This document shows, piece after piece, positions 1 to 4,924 of a stretch of 7,374 bases of DNA. Both the position numbers and the translations under genes were made by a program. Source of the stretch: Pseudomonas sp. (GTDB lineage Bacteria; Pseudomonadota; Gammaproteobacteria; Pseudomonadales; Pseudomonadaceae); contig JARDZH010000080.1 of the NCBI GenBank assembly GCA_029240955.1, forward strand, positions 1 to 7,374, written 5' to 3'. The notes under the pieces were generated by a model that saw nothing but the letters and a program-made list of their open reading frames with translations, was not told the origin of the DNA and made no database searches. How positions within the stretch are numbered: position 1 is the first letter of the stretch; every line of letters starts with the position of its first letter.

Positions 1-34
1 AGAGAAAGTTGTACCCAAAGTCTGTTGGCATAAC

Positions 35-182
35 TGTGGATAAAGTGTTTGCCGTGTGCTGGAGGCCTTGTCCGTAAAGGCTTCCAGACGTTTGATCAAT
101 AAACGATCAGTGTCTTTGCAATCTGACATCACGTCAATTACAACGTGTTTCCCACAATTACTGTGGGTCTGCCTGTGGGTAA
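35..182. promoter_or_regulatory. DnaA-box-like cluster
   Basis: Seen: TGTGGATAA at 35-43 is the exact reverse complement of the strong DnaA box TTATCCACA. TTTCCCACA at 148-156 and TGTGGGTAA at 174-182 each differ from the consensus TTWTNCACA at one position. A further TGTGGG lies at 162-167, forming the inverted repeat CCCACA-ATTAC-TGTGGG (151-167). CTGTTGGCATAA just left of the perfect box looks like a degenerate copy of it. Inference: this could be a DnaA-binding region, either origin-like or a DnaA-titrating or regulatory site. No dnaA, dnaN, rpmH or rnpA gene is in view, so it cannot be called the chromosomal origin. Confidence 0.35.
59..87. repeat. Imperfect hairpin, 9-bp stem
   Basis: CTGGAGGCC (59-67) faces GGCTTCCAG (79-87) across an 11-base loop. 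Eight positions are Watson-Crick pairs and one is a G-T pair. Only three T bases follow (91-93), so it is a weak terminator candidate. A smaller inverted repeat, TGATC/GATCA at 93-97 and 105-109, follows directly. Confidence 0.4.
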
Positions 183-343
183 GTTGTTCGTGGATGGCGC
201 CAAGCGCTACAAATGCTGGCTTGACGCGGGGTTGGTCGTTTTTTGTACAGTACGTTAAGTATATGTAGGAACGACCGGGGCGACGATCCGCCTGCCCACG
301 ACTCGAACGACGCGGATTGCCTGAATGTGCGCGTTATCGTTCG

Positions 344-365
344 TCGCGGGCAAGCGCGCTCCTAC
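344..365 (-). repeat. REP element overlapping the gbcA stop codon
   Basis: Read on the minus strand, this 22-base element begins GTAGGAGCGCGCTTGCCCGC. It has the internal fold-back GCGGGCAAGCGCGC typical of Pseudomonas REP sequences. Its outer GTAG end coincides with the last base of the final gbcA codon and the TAG stop (364-362). A weak opposite-facing partner starting GTAGGAACGACC at 266 would make a unit of about 100 bp, the usual REPIN size, but that partner is degenerate. Confidence 0.75.
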
Positions 366-1660
366 TCGTGGTTCACCGCCACACCCTTGAGATACGGCGC
401 AGGCTCTGCCCCGAGATTTTCAAGCATGCGTGAGCTGTACCAGTCGATGAAGTTGACCACGCCAAACTCGTACGTTTTTGAATAAGGCCCAGGCTGGTAG
501 GCGGTGGAATTGATCCCCCGCTGGTTTTCCTCGGCCAGACGACGGTCCTGGTCGTTGGTCGCATCCCACACTTCGCGCATGCGCTGCACGTCGTAGTCGA
601 CGCCTTCCACTGCGTCCTTGTGGACGATCCATTTGGTGGTGACCATGGTTTCCTGCGCGCTGATCGGCCACACGGTGAAGACGATCACGTGGTCGCCCAT
701 GCAATGGTTCCACGAATGCGGCAGGTGCAGGATGCGCATCGAGCCCAGCTCGGGGTTCTGAATCCGGCCCATGAGCTTTTTGCAGCCGACCTTGCCGTCC
801 AGGGTCATCGAAACCGTCCCCTTGAGCAGCGGCATGCGCACGATTCGGTTACGCAGCCCGAAGCTGGCGTGGGCGTAAGGAATCTTCTCGGCGTCCCACG
901 CAGCAGCAGACGCGGCCACGTGATCCTTGAACGCCTGATCGGCGCGCGGATCGGTGACGTCATCCCATTCCAGCAGGGTCTTCAACAGCTCGGGGTGCGA
1001 CCCGTTGCAGTGGTAGCATTCGCGGTTGTTCTCCAGCACCAGTTTCCAGTTGGCCTTTTCCAGCAAGGTGGTTTGCACTGCCACCTTGGTGTTTTCCATG
1101 TCGTAGGGCTCCATGTAATGGCGCAACGTGGACAGGAATTCGTCAATGGCGGGTGGATTCTCCGCCAGGCTGATGAAGATGTAGCCCCCGGCGGTTTTCA
1201 CATGGATGGGCTTGAGGCTGAACTGCTTCATGTCGAAGTCGGCGCCCATTTCGGTGCCCGCATACAGCAGGCGGCCGTCCAGCTCGTAGGTCCACTGGTG
1301 ATACGGGCAGACCAGTTTGGCGACCTTGCCTTTCTCACCTGTGCACAACCGGGAGCCGCGATGGCGGCAGACGTTATGGAAGGCGTTGACGCTGCCGTCC
1401 GGCCCGCGCACCACCAGGATCGGATTCTTGCCGATCTGTAGAGTCAGGTAATTGCCCTTGGCCGGAATTTCGCAGGTCATGCCGGCGATCAACCATTCCT
1501 TATGGAAGATCTCCTGCATGTCGATGTCGAACAGGCGCTCGTCGCAGTAGAACGGCTGCGGCAGGGAATAGGTGCGCTCGCGGTTCTGGAGCATGTCGGC
1601 AGTAGCCTTGCGTGCGGGTTCCAGCGGGTCGCCCAGGCTCAATGTTGCAGTAACGTCCAT
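362..1660 (-). CDS. gbcA: Glycine betaine demethylase, Rieske oxygenase component GbcA
   Basis: This 432-residue protein is the terminal oxygenase of the cytoplasmic two-component system that N-demethylates glycine betaine to dimethylglycine, releasing formaldehyde. The [2Fe-2S] Rieske site is clear: C98-x-H100 and C118-x2-H121 (CRH...CPYH). The mononuclear iron site follows at H217 and H222 in ECYHCNGSH, with a carboxylate ligand probably at D370 or D372. The bridging position is E214, where many aromatic-ring oxygenases have Asp; this suits the quaternary-amine branch of the family. Length is close to the roughly 430 residues known for GbcA. The ATG at 1660 has an AGGA Shine-Dalgarno at 1670-1667, six bases upstream. 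It diverges from its reductase gene gbcB. In P. aeruginosa this pair is activated by the AraC-type regulator GbdR. The stop codon lies inside a REP element. Confidence 0.93.
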   Translation of the reverse strand: MDVTATLSLGDPLEPARKATADMLQNRERTYSLPQPFYCDERLFDIDMQEIFHKEWLIAGMTCEIPAKGNYLTLQIGKNPILVVRGPDGSVNAFHNVCRHRGSRLCTGEKGKVAKLVCPYHQWTYELDGRLLYAGTEMGADFDMKQFSLKPIHVKTAGGYIFISLAENPPAIDEFLSTLRHYMEPYDMENTKVAVQTTLLEKANWKLVLENNRECYHCNGSHPELLKTLLEWDDVTDPRADQAFKDHVAASAAAWDAEKIPYAHASFGLRNRIVRMPLLKGTVSMTLDGKVGCKKLMGRIQNPELGSMRILHLPHSWNHCMGDHVIVFTVWPISAQETMVTTKWIVHKDAVEGVDYDVQRMREVWDATNDQDRRLAEENQRGINSTAYQPGPYSKTYEFGVVNFIDWYSSRMLENLGAEPAPYLKGVAVNHE

Positions 1661-1859
1661 TTCAAGTCCTCATGACCGCGCGCCGGCGGTCCGCGAATGT
1701 GGCTGATGCGGTGGTCGGAAATTGCACGCAAGACGACCCGCGGATCGACGAAATACAAGGGTAAAGATTTCGTGACGATCTGGTGCGGAGTGTGGAGCTG
1801 CGTGAAGAGCGAACCTTATCCATGGGCGACATGGCCGAATCCGTTCCCGACGCGTCAGC

Positions 1860-1873
1860 CCCGGTAAACCGGG
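1860..1873. promoter_or_regulatory. Palindrome CCCGGTAAACCGGG, operator candidate
   Basis: Perfect six-base arms CCCGGT and ACCGGG flank a two-base AA centre. It sits about 110 bp before gbcB and 200 bp before gbcA. The symmetry would fit a dimeric repressor or a short hairpin; no specific regulator can be assigned. Confidence 0.35.
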
Positions 1874-1952
1874 CCTGGTCGCCATAAGCATGTGAATGTC
1901 GCGGATAGGTAAACAGACGCCTTGGCCGTTACGCAGAATTCACACTACGAAA

Positions 1953-1975
1953 GGCCGGTGGTCGGCCGTGGAGAG
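1953..1975 (+). promoter_or_regulatory. gbcB leader hairpin and ribosome binding site
   Basis: GGCCG (1953-1957) and CGGCC (1963-1967) form a five-pair G/C stem with a five-base loop. It ends three bases before the strong Shine-Dalgarno GGAGAG (1970-1975), which is five bases from the ATG at 1981. The Shine-Dalgarno supports this start over other in-frame codons. Whether the hairpin affects translation is unknown. Confidence 0.45.
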
Positions 1976-1980
1976 CCAGC

Positions 1981-3081
1981 ATGTCGCAAAGTTTTCTGAA
2001 CCCGGTAACGACCCAGACCTGGGCCAACGGCCGTCACCTGGTCCGGGTCGTCAAAGTGATCCAGGAAACCTGGGACGTGCGCACGTTCTGCTTTATGGCC
2101 GATCAGCCGATCCTGTTCTTCTTCAAGCCCGGTCAGTTCGTGACGCTGGAGCTGGAAATCGACGGCGTGCCGGTCATGCGCTCCTACACCATCTCCAGTT
2201 CGCCGTCCGTGCCTTACAGCTTTTCGATCACCATCAAGCGCGTGCCGGGCGGCAGGGTGTCCAATTACCTGCACGACACCCTGCATGAAGGTCAGGAACT
2301 GGCGGTACACGGCCCGGTGGGACTGTTCAACGCCATCGACTTTCCAAACCCGAAGATTCTCTATCTCAGTGGCGGGGTCGGTATCACCCCGGTCATGTCC
2401 ATGGCGCGCTGGTTCTACGACACCAACGGCAATGTGGACATGGTGTTCGTGCACAGCGCGCGCTCGCCCAAGGACATCATCTATCACCGCGAGCTGGAAC
2501 ATATGGCCTCGCGCATCGACAACTTCAGCCTGCACCTGATCTGTGAAAAGCATGGCCTGGGTGAGCCGTGGGCGGGCTATCGCGGTTATCTGAATCAGAA
2601 GATGCTGGAGCTGATCGCCCCGGATTTCATGGAACGCGAAGTCTTCTGCTGCGGGCCGACGCCGTACATGAACGCGGTCAAAAGGCTGCTGCAGGACAAC
2701 GGCTTCAACATGGCTCAATACCATGAAGAATCTTTCGGTGCGACACCGCCCGAGGCGCGTGCCGATGCAGTCGAACAGGCGGAAATCGCCGCCGAGGCGC
2801 CGGATGTCGACGTCGCGGACCTGCACCAGGTGGAATTCACCGATACCGGCAAGAGCATTCGTGTCGCGCCGGGTGAAACCGTGCACGCCGCTGCAGCCAA
2901 GCTGGGCCTGATGATTCCCAAGGCCTGCGGCATGGGCATCTGCGGCACCTGCAAGGTCATGAAGCTGAGCGGCGAGGTGGAAATGGAGCACAACGGCGGC
3001 ATCACCGACGATGACGTGGCCGAGGGTTACATTCTGTCCTGCTGCAGCGTGCCCAAAGGGGATGTGCGGATCGAGTATTGA
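1981..3081 (+). CDS. gbcB: Glycine betaine demethylase, ferredoxin reductase component GbcB
   Basis: This 366-residue soluble flavoprotein passes electrons from NAD(P)H through a flavin and a plant-type [2Fe-2S] cluster to the GbcA oxygenase. Domains in order: a flavin-binding barrel with R67-S-Y-T; a nucleotide-binding domain with GGVGITP at 131-137 and CGPTPYM at 224-230; an Ala/Glu/Asp-rich linker around 253-280; and a C-terminal ferredoxin domain with C316-x4-C321-x2-C324 and the fourth ligand at C354 (a second Cys follows at 355). The reductase-then-ferredoxin order matches the family. The start is fixed by GGAGAG five bases upstream. It is transcribed away from gbcA and presumably co-regulated with it. 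Its stop lies 5 bp before a strong hairpin shared with the converging small gene. Confidence 0.93.
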   Translation: MSQSFLNPVTTQTWANGRHLVRVVKVIQETWDVRTFCFMADQPILFFFKPGQFVTLELEIDGVPVMRSYTISSSPSVPYSFSITIKRVPGGRVSNYLHDTLHEGQELAVHGPVGLFNAIDFPNPKILYLSGGVGITPVMSMARWFYDTNGNVDMVFVHSARSPKDIIYHRELEHMASRIDNFSLHLICEKHGLGEPWAGYRGYLNQKMLELIAPDFMEREVFCCGPTPYMNAVKRLLQDNGFNMAQYHEESFGATPPEARADAVEQAEIAAEAPDVDVADLHQVEFTDTGKSIRVAPGETVHAAAAKLGLMIPKACGMGICGTCKVMKLSGEVEMEHNGGITDDDVAEGYILSCCSVPKGDVRIEY

Positions 3082-3086
3082 AGAAG

Positions 3087-3120
3087 GGCGGCCTACGCCT
3101 GACTTTGTTTGTAGGCCGCC
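3087..3120. terminator. Convergent hairpin between gbcB and the small gene
   Basis: GGCGGCCTAC (3087-3096) and GTAGGCCGCC (3111-3120) make a perfect 10-bp stem with a 14-base loop. It starts 5 bp after the gbcB stop. The right arm lies inside the last codons of the minus-strand gene, and its TAG stop (3095-3093) is within the left arm. No T run follows on the plus strand. On the minus strand only a weak CCCTTCTTC follows, so termination may be Rho-dependent or inefficient, or the stem may mainly protect mRNA 3' ends. Confidence 0.6.
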
Positions 3121-3353
3121 AACGCCGGCAACAATTGCTGGTCGATGGCCTGGCGCACGGCCGGAAGAATGGTCGCGCTGCCTGTCAGCAATTGTTCCAC
3201 CAGGCGCCGCAAGGCGATGGCCCTGTCGCTGGTCAAACCGCACACCGCCTGGGCGCAGGCTTGCTCGGCCGTTGCCCCGCTGGGCATTTCAAACCCCAGC
3301 GCCCGGAGTTGTGCCAGCAGGTCTTCCTGATCGATCAAATCGGCGTGCATCAT
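3093..3353 (-). CDS. Small protein of unknown function, 86 residues
   Basis: I do not recognise this family. The predicted product is 86 residues and looks largely alpha-helical, with Leu/Ala/Gln-rich segments at about 11-20 and 44-82. The turn FEMPSG at 21-26 is followed by a cysteine pair C33-x4-C38. There is no signal peptide or membrane segment, and charge is mildly acidic. I chose the ATG at 3353 because AGGAAC (3366-3361) lies seven bases upstream; a second ATG follows directly (3350). The frame extends to another ATG at 3407, but that one has no comparable Shine-Dalgarno and would add 18 residues with little hydrophobic pattern. The gene converges with gbcB, 11 bp between stops, and diverges from rlmJ. 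Nothing in the sequence ties it to betaine metabolism beyond position. Confidence 0.7.
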   Translation of the reverse strand: MMHADLIDQEDLLAQLRALGFEMPSGATAEQACAQAVCGLTSDRAIALRRLVEQLLTGSATILPAVRQAIDQQLLPALAAYKQSQA

Positions 3354-3388
3354 GGCGATGGTTCCTGTGCTCGGTTTTTCCTGATTCT

Positions 3389-3402
3389 GGTGGCGCGCCA
3401 CC
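3389..3402. promoter_or_regulatory. 14-base perfect palindrome upstream of the small gene
   Basis: GGTGGCGCGCCACC is perfectly self-complementary and lies 36 bp upstream of the chosen start of the 86-residue protein gene, in the intergenic region shared with rlmJ. It could be an operator for a dimeric regulator. With no central loop, a long hairpin is less likely. Confidence 0.35.
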
Positions 3403-3482
3403 GTCACGACAACCCCGCATGATGACCACTGGCTGAATTACCTATGGTCAGGTCGTTTTCAGTTAAGTCGCTCTCGGCCAGC

Positions 3483-3509
3483 TTGTTCGTGGCCAGTTTT
3501 TGCTAAACT
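3483..3509 (+). promoter_or_regulatory. Tentative rlmJ promoter
   Basis: TTGTTC (3483-3488) and TAAACT (3504-3509) resemble sigma-70 -35 and -10 boxes, 23 bp before the rlmJ ATG. The 15-bp spacer is shorter than ideal, and TGC just before the -10 is only a partial extended -10. The rlmJ Shine-Dalgarno AGGAG is at 3522-3526. Confidence 0.35.
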
Positions 3510-3531
3510 GCGCGGCCTTCCAGGAGTCGCC

Positions 3532-4368
3532 ATGAATTACCGTCACGCCTTCCACGCCGGCAACCACGCCGATGTATTCAAACACCTTGCACTGACTCGC
3601 CTGATCGCGCTGATGTCGCGCAAGGAGCAGCCGTTCGCCTATCTCGACACCCACGCCGGGCTCGGGCTCTACGACCTGCAAGGCGACCAGGCCACCCGCA
3701 CCGGCGAATGGCTCGAAGGCATCGGCCGCTTGTGGGGCGCACAGGATCTGCCCGCGCTCGCTGCCGACTATCTGCAAGTGCTGCACGACATGAACCCGGA
3801 TGGCGAACTGCGCTACTACCCAGGCTCGCCTGAGCTGGCGCGCCGCCTGACTCGCCAGCGTGAGCGAGTGCTGCTCAACGAGAAGCATCCGGAAGACGGA
3901 CGTCTGCTCAAGGAAAACATGAAAGGCGACCGCCGGGTTGCGGTGCATCTGGGAGAAGGCTGGCATGTGCCGCGTGCCCTGCTGCCCGTGGCCGAGAAGC
4001 GCGCGGTCATGCTGATCGATCCGCCATTCGAGCAGCTCGACGAAATGAAGCGCTGCGCGGTGGCGTTGAAAGAAGCCATCAGCCGTATGCGCCAGACGGT
4101 TGCGGCGATCTGGTATCCAATCAAGGACCAGCGACTGCTCAAGCGTTTCTATCAAGATCTGGCTGAAACCGGCGCCCCCAAGTTGCTGCGCGTCGAGCTG
4201 TACGTCCACCCCCTCGACACCCCGGCCAGCCTCAACGGCTCAGGCCTGGCGATCGCCAACCCGCCGTGGGGTCTGGAGGAAGAGCTGCGCGAGCTGATGC
4301 CGTATCTGGCCGAAAAGCTCGGCCAGACCAAAGGCGGGTGGAAGATGGATTGGCTGATTTCAGAATAA
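3532..4368 (+). CDS. rlmJ: 23S rRNA (adenine-2030-N6)-methyltransferase RlmJ
   Basis: This 278-residue protein is close in length to E. coli RlmJ (280), which methylates A2030 of 23S rRNA with S-adenosylmethionine. The N-terminal block MNYRHAFHAGNHADVFKH (1-18) is the family hallmark. Next come the methyltransferase motif DTHAGLG (39-45), the catalytic tetrapeptide of the N6-adenine class D163-P-P-F, and NGSGLAIANPPW near the end (235-246). The start is supported by AGGAG five bases upstream. It is a lone housekeeping gene splitting the betaine genes, divergent from the small unknown gene and convergent with betA. No intrinsic terminator follows; instead the REP array begins within about 50 bp. 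The E. coli homologue (yhiR) has also been linked to use of DNA as a nutrient. That role cannot be judged here. Confidence 0.95.
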   Translation: MNYRHAFHAGNHADVFKHLALTRLIALMSRKEQPFAYLDTHAGLGLYDLQGDQATRTGEWLEGIGRLWGAQDLPALAADYLQVLHDMNPDGELRYYPGSPELARRLTRQRERVLLNEKHPEDGRLLKENMKGDRRVAVHLGEGWHVPRALLPVAEKRAVMLIDPPFEQLDEMKRCAVALKEAISRMRQTVAAIWYPIKDQRLLKRFYQDLAETGAPKLLRVELYVHPLDTPASLNGSGLAIANPPWGLEEELRELMPYLAEKLGQTKGGWKMDWLISE

Positions 4369-4420
4369 GCCCACGTTTCGCTAGCGGCTCTTACAGATGC
4401 AGCACAGACCTGATGTAGGA

Positions 4421-4601
4421 GCGCGCTCCAAATTGTAGGACTGAGCTTGCTCGCGATCGGCTGCGTTAGCAGTCGTAAACATCAGCAAGCTGCGCGTCGA
4501 TTTCGTCGCAAGCTAACGCTCCCTCCCACTAGTCCGCGCACGCCTGCAATCGTTGGCTGGAACACGGGCTCTGTAGGAGGGAGCGGAGCTCGCGACAGGG
4601 C
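4421..4601 (+). repeat. 181-bp direct repeat, copy 1
   Basis: This segment recurs at 4669-4849 at a constant offset of 248 bp without gaps. By my reading there are 9 substitutions in 181 positions (about 95% identity). It spans one complete REPIN and the left REP of the next. The left boundary lies in the nine-mer GCGCGCTCC, also present in the REP at 4642-4663, which suggests recombination between REP cores. Confidence 0.88.
4435..4529. repeat. REPIN 1 (inverted REP pair)
   Basis: The forward REP begins GTAGGACTGAGCTTGCTCGC at 4435. The reverse REP ends CGCTCCCTCCCAC at 4529. The 49-bp unique centre contains CAGTCGTAAACATCAG. Total 95 bp; 95% matched by REPIN 3. Confidence 0.75.
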
Positions 4602-4663
4602 CAGTGCAGGCGTAACGGCTGCGTCGCCGTACACGACCTCGCCGCGGGCAAGCGCGCTCCTAC
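4573..4663. repeat. REPIN 2 (inverted REP pair)
   Basis: The forward REP begins GTAGGAGGGAGCGGAGCTCG at 4573. The reverse REP at 4642-4663 ends CGCGCTCCTAC and is nearly identical to the one at the gbcA stop codon. Only the left REP belongs to the 181-bp duplication. Confidence 0.7.
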
Positions 4664-4668
4664 ACCAG

Positions 4669-4849
4669 GCGCGCTCCAAATTGTAGGAGTGAGCTTGCTC
4701 GCGATCGGCTGCGTTAGCAGTCGTAAACATCAGCAAGCTGCGCGTTGATTTCGTCGCGAGCTAACGCTCCCTCCCACAAGTCCGCACACGCCTGCAATCC
4801 TTGGCTGGAATACGGGCTCTGTGGGAGGGAGCGAAGCTCGCGACAGGGC
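4669..4849 (+). repeat. 181-bp direct repeat, copy 2
   Basis: Second copy of the segment at 4421-4601, separated from it by 67 bp. Most differences are transitions and several fall in the REP parts, for example GGACTGAG versus GGAGTGAG and TCGCAAGC versus TCGCGAGC. The homology stops right after the third REP (CGCGACAGGGC), so the following REPIN halves are unrelated. Confidence 0.88.
4683..4777. repeat. REPIN 3 (inverted REP pair)
   Basis: Duplicate of REPIN 1 shifted by 248 bp, also 95 bp long. Its left REP, GTAGGAGTGAGCTTGCTCGC, is closer to the usual Pseudomonas consensus than that of REPIN 1. Confidence 0.75.
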
Positions 4850-4909
4850 ATTTCAGACGCCGCATATGGTGTGCCGGGACAAGCGCTTCGCCAGCAAGCT
4901 GGCTCCTAC
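4821..4909. repeat. REPIN 4 (inverted REP pair)
   Basis: The forward REP GTGGGAGGGAGCGAAGCTCG (4821) pairs with the reverse REP at 4888-4909, which reads GTAGGAGCCAGCTTGCTGGC on the minus strand. The unit is 89 bp and ends 15 bp from the betA stop, so its hairpins lie in the betA 3' untranslated region. Confidence 0.7.
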
Positions 4910-4924
4910 AGGTGTTGGCTGCGT

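Larger units (their letters stand above)
1..361. other. Gene-free, AT-richer left-edge region
   Basis: I see no convincing gene here. By hand count GC is about 46% over 1-180, clearly below the neighbouring genes. The stretch holds a DnaA-box-like cluster (35-182), a hairpin (59-87), a T6 run at 239-244, a small inverted repeat GTACaGTAC at 245-253 and a REP pair candidate (266-365). The short open frames crossing it lack a ribosome binding site and have low-complexity, non-protein-like translations. The gene to the left is outside the window, so whether this is its upstream or downstream region cannot be told. Confidence 0.6.
1661..1980. promoter_or_regulatory. Divergent gbcA-gbcB control region
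   Basis: This 320-bp region between divergent start codons must carry both promoters. In P. aeruginosa the equivalent region is bound by GbdR in response to glycine betaine or dimethylglycine. Seen here: three GGTAAA-type words (1760-1766 GGTAAAG, 1863-1869 and 1908-1914 GGTAAAC); a GTCGC direct repeat at 1878-1882 and 1898-1902, whose 20-bp spacing (about two helical turns) would suit an AraC-family activator; and GGTGGTCGG at both 1710-1718 and 1957-1965. I could not find clear -35/-10 boxes. Assigning any of these words to GbdR is inference. Confidence 0.6.
4369..4924. repeat. Array of REP elements between convergent rlmJ and betA
   Basis: This 556-bp region has no gene but nine REP copies or fragments. 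A truncated forward REP at 4415-4427 comes first. Then full elements follow: 4435-4456 forward, 4506-4529 reverse, 4573-4595 forward, 4642-4663 reverse, 4683-4704 forward, 4754-4777 reverse, 4821-4843 forward and 4888-4909 reverse. The strict alternation gives four back-to-back inverted pairs of 89-95 bp, the arrangement called a REPIN. Such elements are non-autonomous and mobilised by RAYT-type transposases encoded elsewhere. Here they fill a gap between converging genes, where their hairpins may stop or protect both transcripts. Confidence 0.85.

Noticed and set aside
221..249. Promoter with TTGACG and TGTACA, 17-bp spacer
   Set aside because: The -10 matches the consensus at only three of six positions and there is no gene downstream on that strand.
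56..268. 70-codon plus-strand open frame in the left gene-free region
   Set aside because: No Shine-Dalgarno before the ATG, odd Trp/Cys-rich composition, and it runs across the hairpin and DnaA-box-like repeats.
243..485. 80-codon plus-strand open frame
   Set aside because: It crosses the REP element and runs antisense into the well-supported 3' end of gbcA.
620..1441. 273-codon frame antisense to gbcA
   Set aside because: Shadow frame of a high-GC gene; His/Gln/Val/Gly-rich translation without motifs.
1670..1891. 73-codon minus-strand frame upstream of gbcA
   Set aside because: Arg/Pro/His-rich noise filling the regulatory region; no motif, and it would obstruct the gbcA promoter.
1945..3243. 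432-codon minus-strand frame opposite gbcB
   Set aside because: Long only because high GC suppresses stop codons; the plus strand has clear flavin, NAD and ferredoxin motifs.
3463..4209. 248-codon frame antisense to rlmJ
   Set aside because: Shadow frame; rlmJ on the plus strand is unambiguous.
4447..4736. Two 79-84 codon frames inside the REP array
   Set aside because: They consist of translated REP sequence and cross repeat boundaries; no Shine-Dalgarno.
4369..4924. CRISPR array or tandem-repeat satellite
   Set aside because: The repeats alternate in orientation and the spacers are duplicated, not unique; the units match REP/REPIN elements.
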